This document shows, in pieces, positions 12,561 to 23,983 of a DNA stretch of 64,000 bases. Position numbers and translations under genes: made by a program. The stretch covers positions 218,032,151 to 218,096,150 of the forward strand of contig CP136065.1 of the NCBI GenBank assembly GCA_032622095.1, read 5' to 3'. The DNA is from Siphonodentalium dalli. Its lineage: Eukaryota > Mollusca > Scaphopoda > Gadilida > Siphonodentaliidae. The notes below the pieces were generated by a model that searched no databases, had not been told where the DNA came from, and saw only the letters and a list, made by a program, of their open reading frames with translations. Within the stretch, counting starts at the first letter, position 1. Every line of letters begins with the position of its first letter.

Positions 12561-13170
12561 AGTACACTTTTTAATGATTTATATTGAACGGTTTAACCCT
12601 GGTAGCGTATAACGTTGTAACGGGCGATATATATTACTCAAATTCAAACCATCTATTCATGACGCAAATTCAAACGGACTTATCAAGAAGCAAGGCAAAT
12701 GCATGAATATGCTCACCGATATACTATATAGGTATGTCCGCTCTACTGTAAAAGTAACCTATTGTCACGATTTGACCTGTCCAAAACACTACCCGGACAA
12801 AAGTTTTCCTAGGTATCAAATTTCGTCGAAATCCGTCCGTTTTACCCGATTTGACCTTGAACTGATCATTTCGAAGGTCAATGTCAGGTCGGGGGTCATG
12901 ACTTGACCCGCCCAAAAGACTCCCCAGACAAAAGTACTCCTAGGTATCGAATTTCGTGGAAATCCGTCTGTTTTATCCGATTTGACCTTCGATTGAGCTT
13001 TTTAAAGACCAATGTCAGGTCGGGGTCACGATTCGACCCGTCCAAAACACTCCCTGGACAAAAGTACCCACATTTATCAGATTTCGTCTCAATCCGTCCA
13101 GCAGTTTTCCCGACCATAGCTGACAGACAAACAAACAAACAGACAGACAGAAGTACCAAAATATATATTA
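12291..13170 (-). mobile_element. Helitron family 1 (copy D), probable
   Basis: On the minus strand the 3' end shows the stem AGCCC-gattggatttg-GGGCT followed by CTAG and T (12291-12325). The other side ends in a CAGA microsatellite (13121-13150) and ACCAAAATATATATTA. The core from 12760 carries family-1 tandem units ('gacctgtccaaaacac', 'tttcgtcgaaatccgtc'). The 5' TC terminus is eroded, and the left half is less clearly family 1, so the outer limits are uncertain. Confidence 0.5.
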
Positions 13171-14056
13171 AATTTAGAAATGTCAATGCAAGTCCACCAT
13201 CGGATCGTAATGCACCAATATGCATTCGCACGAAGAGGAACACACATATACGCATAACACTCACATGGGATGGGATGGGATGGAATACCATGGAAGTATA
13301 TCTGATTCCATGGAATCTGACCTCTAGTTACTATTATTATTATCTCAACAATGGATTGTTCCATGTTGTTCCATTCGATAATATGTTTTTACAAAGAAGG
13401 AGTGGTCGTATCGCACGCGGCTTGTACACATCAGTGGCGTGACTATTTTCATTTAGAAAGGCAACTACCCATAACTATTTCTATATTTGAGATTGTTCAC
13501 CCTTGTTGATCAATGAAACTTACTACATATGAGATGAGTTGTAGGTCATGGGTTCACAACAAAATTCACGTTGACCACCATATCTCTTATCTCTGTGGTA
13601 TATTTCCAGGTGAATACTCCCTGCTTTAGTTGGCCACACTTTACATCAGCATTTGTTTTCATTGGGCTAGAATAGTTGTGGCTACTTTATTCTTCATTGT
13701 AATATATGGGGGAATGAATATGTATGATGTTATAAAATTCAATTAAAATTTAAGTTAACATTATGACACAACTGAAGCTCCATCTCATTGTACCAAGAAA
13801 ATAAGCTATTTTGGTGATTCGATTTTTGTGTGAAATTATTAACTATTCTATCTATCAGTTCTTGGTGTCTTAATGGAAAAGAAAGAAAATGATAGTATTA
13901 ATGCCACAAATGTATTAAAATACATTGGTCCTCTATATACAATGAAGACCATTATATGTGAAATTCAAGATTTTTGGCCTAATAGATCCAGAGAAATTTT
14001 GTCGAGAAAATCTTCAAAAAAATTCCATGAATTTATGCAAAACGTGCGTCAGGACC
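13171..14056. other. Intergenic, no gene seen
   Basis: No supportable gene. It includes a (GGGAT)n-like stretch near 13266-13285 and a short AT-rich open frame at 13873-14085 without family features. Confidence 0.4.
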
Positions 14057-14304
14057 TTAACTCTTCTATAACGGGAGCTTCCTGAAATTTTTCGAAAACT
14101 TTGTGCCAATGCATTCTCCCATAGGGAGCCTCGCATATATAAGATAAATACATTGGTCTAACAATATTTACCTTGACCCCGTAACCCAGTGCATTATCTT
14201 CAATATGCGACGGTTCCCTATGGGAGATTGCCATTTATAAGAGAAGTCACTGGCACAGGATCTTTGATGATGCACCAGCGCTGTTCCCGCCATGAAAGAG
14301 TTAC
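14057..14304 (+). mobile_element. Hairpin MITE, short type (copy E1)
   Basis: It starts TTAACTCTTCTATAACGGGAG and ends CCCGCCATGAAAGAGTTAC, diverged inverted ends next to a TTAA-like site. It contains two palindromic modules in tandem: 14107-14153 (left arm partly lost) and 14190-14253, each built from CCAATGCATTCTC...GCGAG...CTCGCATATATAAGA. Related copies are at 56314-56527 and 60675-60913. TTAA targeting and CCCTTT-like ends are known for piggyBac-type elements, so this is probably a non-autonomous relative; no transposase is present. Confidence 0.65.
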
Positions 14305-14613
14305 GCCTTATAATGAAAATTCGAATGGCCACACAGTGAATTGTTACTTTGTCCTATTTCCGCTTTCAAATTCCGACTAAAGTTCATAAAAGTGGTTATA
14401 TTTATGGCGAACTTTACATTACTGCAATGAATATGAACGTAACGTCGACGGAACATTGATTGCTTCCCCAATGTTAATTTAGTTTAAGGGAAATTGCCTA
14501 TTATTAGCGTGTTAACCATATGAGTGGATGGGTGGATGAATATTCAAGAAGAACCAAAATTATTATTATTTTTTTGCAGCTCCAATCCAATCCAATAATT
14601 GTTCAACGATGCC

Positions 14614-15010
14614 TTAACACTTTCAGTGCCAGGTCCGATTTTTGTATTAACACATATACCCTGTGCCAATGCATTCTCTTATATATGCGAGTCGACCATA
14701 GGTCGCCTCGCATATCTAAGAGAATGCATTGGCCTAACAATTTTTCATCATTTGTTATTATTTTTTACATTTTTTTTACAATTTTAATAAATTTTTTCTT
14801 ATATTCTTTAACAGACTTATTTTGTAGGTTTAGTGCCAGGGAATCTTACATGTTTCATGGGCATCAAAATTATTACTATGAATACTTGGTGATAGTTTTG
14901 AGTTATAACATGCCCCTAAGGTTTTATCCAGTTTGTTTTTAAATTCGCTATAGCATGCTTAAGCATACCCAAAATAATTCAACCCAAAAAAAATCTATAA
15001 AAAAAAACAT
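14614..15010 (+). mobile_element. Hairpin MITE, long type (copy E2), right end lost
   Basis: It begins TTAACACTTTCAGTGCCAGG and then follows 32364-32854 in reverse complement: the hairpin module (14665-14737), an AT-rich block, then 'ttatccagtttgtttt' and 'tatagcatgcttaagcat'. Similarity fades at about 15000, before the expected second terminus. The open frame 14520-14942 is an artefact of this repeat. Confidence 0.7.
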
Positions 15011-16348
15011 ATTAACATGAAAACTGCCTTTAGACAGTAAATATATATTGTTTCCTGTTTTACAATTGCTAAATACCCCGGTATATGTCAGGTTAGGTCA
15101 TTCCGAACTTAAAATGCATAGGCACATTGCATAACCAATCAATGTCATGCCCAACTAATCACATACACAAACCTGTATATGTAGTTGATAGGAATCAAGA
15201 CAGAAGTTGTGAAAATATTAAACAAGAACCAATGTCTTTGAGCTTCTATGCTACTCGACTGTCTTGCTGCATACTGTATTCAAAATGTACAATACGCAGA
15301 CATCCGTTAATAACTTGTATTACTCATAAAATTACATATAATAACAAGCCCTCACTCATAACAAGAGCCTGTGCAATTCACCCGTTCTTAACATGGTGAT
15401 ACAAACAGGTCGAAACAATAAAAATAGGCAGTTGAGCTAGTGCTACATTGAGCTTCCCAGAGGATATGTCGGAAATTATCCATCCTTAAAATAAACGTAC
15501 ATGGCTTGCTCTCCTATCGCATTGTATTGGTTTACCATATGTCAATACAGATTAATGTAGTTAAAACGAATTCACTGAAATATGTTCACATTGGGGTTTC
15601 TTCAGGAAAACATTATTTCGTGTTTGTGGGAAGTGCTGAGTATGGTCTTGTTAAAACGGAAAAAAATTGGGCCGAGGGGTGGTTGGGACAAAACATTACC
15701 AAAGTTGAAAAAATGTATAATACAATGTACGTATCTGAAAATTTTTTGACCCCCTCCCATTTGTCAGCTGGAAATCTTGCATTTTCTGATACATGAACTA
15801 TATACACTATCACACGAGAACACGATCACATCCAATTATACGACGCCACGAAACATTTCAAATTAACCGCATAACCTTTGACTTATAAGGAATAAAGTTG
15901 TCAAAGATGAAAGATCGAAATTAGCATGTATATAAGCTACCTTTCATTAATGTATCTATATACACTATTTCTAAAGCTTCGAGACACATTTTTTTTCCAT
16001 TTTATATATTGTCTGAACATTGGGTGCTGAATGTAATGACCCATGCATTTTATAAAATAAAAAATTAAATAAATAATGAATAAAAAATAAAAAATCCTTT
16101 CTCAAATGATCAGATACATAACGCACAATGTGTATATACATCAAGTGGATTTTGACCACCACAAGGAATCCCAGCCACCTGGTTCACAACATTTATTAAA
16201 CCTGCCAAATACAAATACCTTATAACCATGGTTAATTTGTACGCAAACGCCCAGAAGAGTAAATGCGTACGGACCTTGTATAACTCTCGATAATCTGCTG
16301 TGTCATATAAGGGCATAAATTTCTTGACAAATATCATAACCCATTCAT
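15011..16348. other. Intergenic, no gene recognised
   Basis: Open frames at 15127-15399 and 15506-15796 (+) show no known motif or strong coding character. Nothing else could be supported before the LINE at 16349. Confidence 0.4.
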
Positions 16349-18754
16349 ATGTCTGTGAATAATATTACGTTAGATGAGGTAAAGGACTCCGATACATACG
16401 ATTTTGCTGCAAAGTGGACACAAATGGAAGACAATGACGAAGGTTTAAACTCACATTCTTATATCCTGCCATGTAATGAGTGCAAATACTTTTCCCCTAC
16501 ACAAGTCAGAGACCACCTAAATAACAAAACCAAATTTTCAATATTCAATCTAAATTGTAGAAGCTTGAACGCAAACTTCGAATCATTATGTAATCTGCTG
16601 TGCGACATGAATTCAGCTGATACAACTTTCGACGTGATTGCTATAACAGAAACATTTCAGATACGACAAACATCTGCCTTCCAAATACCTGGTTAATATC
16701 CCATCGAATTTAGATGTCGACCAGACGGTGACGACGGTAGGGGAGGTGTTGGTCTCTTCATAAGAGATAGCATTCAATACAAGACTAGACCCAACCTAAC
16801 TGAATTCATCCCTCACGTAATATAAACTGTTTTTGTAGAAATCAACCCAAGAAAATACGATTCACATATAACATCGAATATTAAACATTGGTTTGACTCA
16901 TCCGTCCAAGACACAGTTACTACCCAAAGATGTTTCAATATGGCAAATATCGAAAAAAAAAAATTCTACAATCATGCAAATTCGAATCGGTGATAGGATG
17001 CAATTCGACGGACCAGGCATACGATAACTTCCTCGAAATCTATATGAATGCATACGAACTGGCTTTCCCTCCCAGAAATAAAAAAATACCCAAACATTTT
17101 ATAAAACGTGAACCCTGGATGACAGCAGGCCTGATCAAATCGAGCATTGTGAAGCACGAACTTTATGCAAAGAAATTGAAAACTACATCTACTCAAGATA
17201 CAAATAAATACATGAATTATCGCCGACTTTATAGTAAACTCATAAGAAAGAGCAAAAAACTGTATTAACCCTTTACCCAACAGAAGGGCCCTGTGCCAAT
17301 GCATTCTCTTATATATGCGAGTCGACCATAGGTCGCCTCGCATATATAAGAGAATGCATTGGCTTAACACATTACAAATTATAAAATTGTTAAAGAATGT
17401 AATGAAAAAATGGTAAAAAGTATTTTTTTGAAAAAATGGTAAAAAGTATTAAAAAAAGATTTTGTTTAGGCCAATGCATTCTCTTATATATGCGAGGCGA
17501 CCTATGGTCGACTCGCATATATACGAGAATGCATTGGCACAGGGTATAACTGTAACTATCACAATGTGGTCAAGGAGCCGGTTCCAATGATATCCATATT
17601 TGTATGGTTCTATTGAGACAGACCGAAGATAGTTTAGGCTGTTGAAGCTTTATTTGGCCGGTTTTGGCCGGTTTATTGGGTAAAGGGTTAATCGAGAATA
17701 TTGAAAGAGAACAAAAACGACCTAAAACAAACTTGGAAAATACTTAAGGGAGCACTAAAGATGAATGGTAGCACTATCAGTCATCCTAAAGTTGTATTTG
17801 ACAATGATGGCACTGAACTCACTAGTCCCGACATAATTGCCGAAAAATTTAATGAGTATTTCTCAAACATTGGTCGAAAAACAAGCCAAAGTGTTGTGAA
17901 TGACAGCGATTCTGAATTTTTCCGATTATCTCCGCAACAGAATAACTCACGACTTTACTATTACTCCAACAACAGTCCAAGAAATCACACTTGCTTGCTT
18001 ATCAGTGAAGGGGAAAACTAGCATGGACTTTCAAGGAATAAACAATACACTTATGAAAGAAACGATCCAGATTATAGCCCCTGCAATGGAACGCATATTC
18101 AATCTCTCATTCGAGGACGGTACAGTCCCCATCAAAATGAAGATTGCAAAGGTAGTCCCAATCCCAAAAACTGATAACTCACCCAAAATTTCCAATTATA
18201 GACCAATAAGTATTCTTCCTCCATTTTCTAAACTCCTAGAAAAAATAATGCACAAACGATTGGTAGACTTTCTAAACGATTACAGCATATTGTATAGCCA
18301 TCAATATGGATTTCGTCCCAACCACTCAACTTTTCATCCAATTCTGCATCTTCTCGATCACGTTGCCAACAACAACGATAAACCAACAAAAGACTCTACA
18401 GTAGCCCTTTTCCTAGACCTATCAAAAGCATTCGACACCATCAATCATGACATATTGCTTTCCAAATTAGATCATTATGCCATTAGAGGCATTGCTCTTG
18501 GTTGGTTCCACAGTTACCTAGAAAACAGACGACAATACATTGAAATCCAGGGAAATAAATCTTTATTACTAGACATAACGCGTGGAGTCCCCCAGGGATC
18601 CATCCTCGGCCCCATAATTTTTTTAATTTATGGACATCTTATCATATGCAGACGATACCACCTTAATTGCAAGCGGAAATAACGGGGAACTAGTGCAAAG
18701 TTACATTAACAACGAGTTACGTAACATTTTCGACTGGTGTTGCTGCAATAAGCT
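16349..18754 (+). pseudogene. CR1/L2-type LINE, 5' part (endonuclease remnant and RT)
   Basis: The 5' part carries FSIFNLNCRSLNANFE and FDVIAITET (16530-16660), the start of the AP-type endonuclease. Most of the remaining endonuclease is deleted or scrambled. After RKSKKLY a MITE interrupts (17265-17691). The RT follows in shifting frames: GKTSMDFQGINNTLMK, SNYRPISILPPFSKLLEK, HQYGFRPNHSTFHPI, LFLDLSKAFDTINHD, RGVPQGSILGP, then after a frame shift LSYADDTTLIAS near 18640-18665. It breaks off at DWCCCNKL (18754), where the L1-type LINE is inserted. Its 3' part continues at 24651. Multiple stops and shifts show it is dead. Confidence 0.88.
17265..17691 (+). mobile_element. Hairpin MITE (copy E3) inserted in a LINE
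   Basis: TTAA occurs at both edges (17265-17268 and 17688-17691). The ends TTAACCCTTTACCCAA and TTGGGTAAAGGGTTAA are perfect 16-bp inverted repeats including the target site. Two palindromic modules, 17293-17367 and 17470-17543, are near-identical and face each other around an AT-rich middle. Removing the element and one TTAA returns the LINE to the same reading frame, with a TAA stop left at the target. TTAA duplication plus CCCTTT ends suggest piggyBac-type mobilisation. The minus-strand open frame crossing the left edge is not a gene. Confidence 0.85.
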
Positions 18755-18775
18755 GCGCATGTGCGGGAAATGAGC

Positions 18776-18783
18776 ATGGCGGC
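18776..18783 (+). promoter_or_regulatory. YY1-like motif near the LINE start
   Basis: ATGGCGGC lies 22 bases from the element start, in AGCATGGCGGCTG. The known YY1 core is AAnATGGCGGC or its reverse complement. Human L1 has a YY1 site at a similar distance from its start that fixes the transcription start point. The match here is partial and the role is inferred. Confidence 0.3.
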
Positions 18784-18928
18784 TGTAAATTTGCTCCGAT
18801 TTCAATTTACTTTCTAAGTTAAAATCCGTAGTCATCTGAAGATCTGGATCGACATTTAAACCTCTAAAGATACGATAAGTATAATTTGTCACCATATTGT
18901 TGCGAAATTACAACTAATCCTTTGCAAG

Positions 18929-20362
18929 ATGGCAGATGGTTCAGAAAAACGAAAGGCCAGTAAAGAGCTGACACCACCGCCTTCGAAAGAACCTAACATG
19001 GCTACATCCCCGCACACAATGAGTGAGGTTTCATCAGTCATCGGACAATCTTATCGAATGCTTCAAATTGATGGTCCGAGCGCAATAGATGCAGAAAATT
19101 CTTATAATGTGTTTGACACTCCCCAAACCCGAAAAGAAGAAATAAGTTTTCGCGTTCAAAATTCGGTCTCACAACAACAAAGTGGGCGATCGGATGGAGA
19201 CAATTATGACACTATAATCCAGATGCTAGGTAATGTGCATACACGACTCGATACTCTTGATAAAGTCAAAAGTGACGTTGAAAATTTTGGTTCACGACTT
19301 AAATCTATGGACGGCCTCTTTATGGGAATGAAAATGGAAGTTGATCAAGCGAAAGCAGACACCCAGCATTCATTGCGATATGTGGACAATATTCAAAATA
19401 AACAACAGGAAATGGGTCAAATGATCAACAGCATGGTGGGCAATTATAATAACATTGTCGATGAACTCGCCCGCTTGAATGAAAATCAGGTCAAAACAAA
19501 TGAGCGTGTTATAGATCAGGAGAGCCGAGGTATGAAATACAACCTGATTTTTACTGGTTTACTCGAGCGTGAATCTAACACAGTTTCAACTAAAGATATA
19601 GTACGCGAATTCTTCAAGGATGATCTCAAAATTGAAGAAGACATCATGTTTGGCAATGTCCATCGACTTAAGGGTAACTTTAAAGGGAAACCAAAACGTG
19701 TGATTGCCAGATTCTCCCAATTTAGACAACGTGAGCTGGTGAGAAAGGCTGTCAGGGAACTTGATTCACCACAATACAATGTTTACGAACAATTTCCTAG
19801 AGAATTGGATGAGTACAGGAGGAACATTCTTCTTCCGGTTGCGAGAAATGCCCATAAAAGCGGCAAAAAAGCACATGTTGCAGGTGACAGGTTGTTTGTT
19901 GATAATTTTGAAATTTGTGCAGAAGACCCCCCATTATATAGGTATGACCCATCCAGACCTTCATTTATGCATGTTAGTAAACTGCCTCAAACTTATTTTC
20001 AGGTTCCTAGGCAACATAACCAAACCAGTATGCCAGTTCAAAGTTTTATGCAACCACAGGTGGCAGTGTATCGGGGTGGGGCCCGCCCAAACTTAGTATA
20101 TGGAACAGGTTCGACCAATATGGATATTGACTTCCCTCCCCAACATGGTCATTCATCTGGAATGCATGATAGTGTTGGAGAACGGAATAGAGCTCAGTCA
20201 CATGTACATACAATGGCTGCATCAACTGAGATTCTCTCGGTTTCCAATCCAGCCAGTGTAAATGCAAGTAGTTATGCCAGTGCTGGAGTTTCAAGCTACG
20301 TTTCTACGTCGGCCACATCCCAGCCAGTCCAGATAGCTCCAGCTCTAGGGATGCGAGGGTGA
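18929..20362 (+). CDS. LINE ORF1 protein (L1/Tx1 type RNA-binding chaperone)
   Basis: This intact 477-codon frame starts MADGSEKRKASKEL. Residues 1-80 are polar and probably disordered. About 85-200 is rich in heptad-like spacing (LDTLDKVKSDVENFGSRLKS, DNIQNKQQEMGQMINSM), consistent with the trimerising coiled coil. RGMKYNLIFTGLLERE begins the RRM-like domain at about 200, and VYEQFPRELDEYRRNILLP with the following DRLFVDNF forms the C-terminal domain to about 335. The tail to 477 is Ser/Gln/Met-rich. The family binds LINE RNA in cytoplasmic particles with ORF2p. The start is the first ATG in an open frame after a short leader. The host-gene alternative is unlikely because ORF2 follows at once. 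Confidence 0.9.
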   Translation: MADGSEKRKASKELTPPPSKEPNMATSPHTMSEVSSVIGQSYRMLQIDGPSAIDAENSYNVFDTPQTRKEEISFRVQNSVSQQQSGRSDGDNYDTIIQMLGNVHTRLDTLDKVKSDVENFGSRLKSMDGLFMGMKMEVDQAKADTQHSLRYVDNIQNKQQEMGQMINSMVGNYNNIVDELARLNENQVKTNERVIDQESRGMKYNLIFTGLLERESNTVSTKDIVREFFKDDLKIEEDIMFGNVHRLKGNFKGKPKRVIARFSQFRQRELVRKAVRELDSPQYNVYEQFPRELDEYRRNILLPVARNAHKSGKKAHVAGDRLFVDNFEICAEDPPLYRYDPSRPSFMHVSKLPQTYFQVPRQHNQTSMPVQSFMQPQVAVYRGGARPNLVYGTGSTNMDIDFPPQHGHSSGMHDSVGERNRAQSHVHTMAASTEILSVSNPASVNASSYASAGVSSYVSTSATSQPVQIAPALGMRG

Positions 20363-23300
20363 GAAGATTGAATTAACATTGAGGGTTTGTCCACTCAATG
20401 TTGGTGGCATTTTGAATAAAGTTGATGAACCGGAATTCGTGAATTATGTTTCAAATTTTGACATTCTGTGTATACAGGAAACGAAAACTGATATCGCTGA
20501 TGATATTTCAATACTAGGATTTGAAATTTTGACGCGAAATGACCGAAAAACTATTGTGCGCTATCGATCTGGAGGTATCTGCGTGTTGGTCAAATCAAAA
20601 TTGATGAAATGGATGGCCCCAATTGACTGTGGTAACGAATATGTCAGTTGGTTTATTCTTAAAATGAATTCTGACTTACCTCTATATATTGGTAACGTTT
20701 ATATTCCACCTGAAGGCACAAAATACAGTTCAAATGACTGTTTTGAAAAACTCCGTAGTACGCTCCTTGATGACACACTTTCCACTGATAACATGTTATT
20801 GTTTGGCGATTTCAATGCGCGAACCGCACAACTCAAAGATTATGTTGACCCGGAAGACACTGATATTTTCGAAATTCCTAAGCGCATTTCACAAGATAAG
20901 CGTACGAATAACTTCGGATACAAACTCATTGATTTTTGTAAAAGTACTGGTTTCCTGATAGCAAACGGTAGAGCCGGTTCAGATAAAGGTATTGGACGAG
21001 TCACATGTAGAAACGTGAGCGTGGTGGATTATTTACTTGCAACCCGAAATACATTGACACAAATTAGTTAATTGTGGGTAGACCTGTTCGACAATCTACG
21101 GTCCGACACACATTCCGCAGTTTGTAGCACAGTCACGCTTTTTGCGGACCCAGCCATCGTTCTCGAGATAAGAGGATTAAATCCGACATACCAGGGTAAA
21201 CGCGACACAATGCTCTCGGGCGAGACAGCAGTTAGCACCATAAAGGCATGGCGTGATGATAAAGGTATGGAATATATTCAAAATATTAGCAGAGAGGAAA
21301 TAATGGGTTTCGAAAATATGATAACTGAATTAGAAAACCGTGATGCTTTTATTGTAGAAGAATTAGATACAGTGAACGAAATGTTGAAAATGATTTATTC
21401 GGGGGCTGCAGCCAGAACATTTGGAACGCGTACGCGTACTTCGACTACGAATAAACGCAAACGCAACAAGCCTTGGTTTAATAACGATTGTACAAATGCG
21501 CGTAGGCAATACAGGCAGGCTTTAAAGTGTTTTCGTCGTACAAACAGTGAATCAAACAAATTAAATCTCGATAAATCCCGAAAAACATATAAAATTGCTA
21601 TGCGATTAAGTCGGGCGCGTTACAGGCTCAATACGAGACAATCTATTTCCAAAATGAGAACAAGCTATATCCGTGAGTACTGGCGATTGATTAATAAATC
21701 CGACCAAAGAAAAGCACCACTGAGAACGCCGTCAATAGATGAATTTAGGGATCATTTCGCTGCTTTGAATTCTGTATCGGTCACCGATTCTGAAGAACGC
21801 TTTTCCCCATTATCACTATACTGCGACGAACTTGATCGGGAAATTGAACTTCGTGAGGTTGAAGATGTTTTGCGTGTGCTCAAATTAGGAAAGGCTCCTG
21901 GGGTTGATCAAGTCAGAAACGAGTATATCAAAGTTGCGTGTGAATCAATGAAATACCCGCTTACAAAGTTTTTTAATCTCATACTGAAAACGGGTGTCGT
22001 GCCCACAGAATGGGGTCTCGGTATTATACTCCCAATGTATAAGGGGGATGACTCAGCTTCGGCTGACAACTATCGTCCAATAACCCTTGTTAGTTGTATT
22101 TCTAAAGTTTTTACTTCGATTATCAGCCAACGAATTCAGTCATTTCTGCAAAATAATGATCTTCTATGTGAAAATCAGGCTGGATTTAGAAGTGGATATT
22201 CTACAGTTGATCATATGTTTACATTGAACAGTTTAATAGACCTAGTAAAACTGCAGAGTAATAATCTATACTGCGCCTTTATTGATCTTTCAAAGGCCTT
22301 TGATAACGTTTGGCGAATTGGACTTTGGCAAAAAATGTTTGAAATTGGTATAAATGGTCGAGTCCTAAATGTTGTCAGGAGTATGTATAATGGAATTAAA
22401 TCAAGTGTTTTCTTTGGCAACACATATTCCTCATACTTCCCGTGCAATATTGGAGTCCGACAAGGAGTTAGCCTATCCCCAATCTTGTTTTCTATTTCCA
22501 CTAACGACTTGGAGAAATTCCTGAGTAGAAGGGTCGGAAATGGCATAAATTTATCTGGAAATAAATTAACATCGGTGCGTGATTATTTTAACTTATATTG
22601 CCTACTATATGCTGATGATACTACCCTGCTTTCAAATTCAGCCGGCGGACTACAAAATATGCTGAACGATTATTCTGAATATTGTCACAAATGGAAATTG
22701 ATCATAAATAATAAGAAAAGTAATGTTATTGTCTTCGGTCGTCGTAATAAAAAAAGAGAAGAAACTGAAAGATTTACTATTGGCAGTCATCCCATTGAAA
22801 TTGTGTCACATTATAAATATTTGGGTGTCATAGATTTATATGAGAAAACAATAGTCCCAATCCTTGTATACGGTTCAGAAATTTGGGGCACAGCAAACAA
22901 TGCAATGATACAGATAACTGAGCTATGGTTTCTTAAATATGTAATGAGCCTAAAATCATCCACTCCTACAGCTTTTATATATGGCGAGTTAGGGATTTAC
23001 CCAATTACTGTTAAAATAGAGCAAAGGATACTCAACTATTGGTGGAAAATGATTAGCGGGAATCGTAAAAAGTTTAATTTCATTTTGTATTGGTCACTAT
23101 GCAGTAGGTTCAGTCCCAAAGATAAATTCATCAATAACAAATCAAAATGGGTTAATTATGTTAACGGTCGCATGTCAGATCTTGAGTTAAGTGAAATATG
23201 GGATAAGCACTTAATTGGTACCCCCGATAGTTTCAAAGGAAAAATAAAAGAAAGAACTCGGGAGAAATTCTTACAAGATTGGTGGACAAAAATAAAATCA

Positions 23301-23747
23301 TCAGACAAGTATTCATTCTATCGGATATGTAAAACATCGTTTGGTTGTGAAAACTACTTATTACGACTAGAGCCGAGTGACACGCGAAATTTGTTAAAAT
23401 TAAGGACGCGCAACCATCGTTTACCCATAGAAACGGGCGACTGGGCAGGAGTGAGTATAGACGCCCGCGATTGCAACTTGTGTGGTAAAAACACCGGCGA
23501 TGAATACCATGTACTGCTTGAATGTGTAGAGTTTGCGACGACCCGAATAAAATACATAGCGCCGTACTACTATATTCAACCCTCTGAAATTAAATTATCG
23601 CAATTAATGACCAATAGGAAAGTACAAGTTCAACGCGGTCTCGCTAAATTCGCTTCCGTAATATTCTCCCGTTTAATGAACTGGATATTTGAACTGTCAT
23701 TTCTTTTTAACTTATCGATGGAACCCGATATGCCCCATTTAAACTGA
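20349..23747 (+). pseudogene. LINE ORF2: endonuclease and reverse transcriptase, one stop
   Basis: The frame opens at 20349, overlapping the end of ORF1, and has no ATG before the endonuclease begins (KIELTLRVCPLNVGG), so reinitiation or a non-AUG start is implied. Endonuclease motifs: CIQETK, LLFGDFNAR, VVDYLL, SDTHSAV. An in-frame TAA at 21069-21071 cuts between the last two. The RT reads GKAPGVDQVRNEYIK, NYRPITLVSCISKVF, FIDLSKAFDNVW, GVRQGVSLSPILF and LLYADDTTLLS (22603 on). After YKYLGV it jumps to IDLYEKTIVPILVYGSEIWG, apparently lacking some 50 residues usual at that point. A C-terminal CNLCG...DEYHVLLEC block (23477-23525) is zinc-finger-like. Long but inactive. Confidence 0.9.
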
Positions 23748-23945
23748 AAATGTAACCCTCACCCCCACATTAACACACCCCGCTTGGGGTCCAAGGGCTG
23801 AGTGACAGCCGTGTCGTAGTTAACTGCGGCATTACCCAACAAAAGTAGCCATGCTAGCTTAATGTAAGTGTAGCATGTATCCACTTCAATTGAGAAAAAG
23901 ATCACGTAAATAGTAAATGGATTCTGAAATGGCGATTCTTGCAAT

Positions 23946-23946
23946 A

Positions 23947-23980
<34 letters not shown>
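23946..23980. repeat. (TA)n microsatellite
   Basis: An uninterrupted TA run of about 35 bases inside the 3' region of the L1-type LINE. Confidence 0.95.

Positions 23981-23983
<3 letters not shown>

Larger units (their letters stand above)
11262..13299. repeat. 13-bp inverted repeat bracketing 2 kb
   Basis: ATACTTCCATGGT at 11262-11274 is the exact reverse complement of ACCATGGAAGTAT at 13287-13299. The left copy sits immediately after the L2-type LINE tail and is itself part of a near-palindrome (to 11290). The interval holds a diverged tandem duplication and a family-1 Helitron. It might be the remains of a DNA transposon, but with only 13 bp a chance match is possible. Confidence 0.25.

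Noticed and set aside
16972-17370. 132-codon minus-strand frame
   Set aside because: Antisense to a LINE ORF and running into the MITE hairpin; no independent support.
21072-23747. Treating the 891-codon frame as a separate gene
   Set aside because: It is in the same frame as 20349-21068, separated by a single TAA, and both halves make one LINE ORF2.
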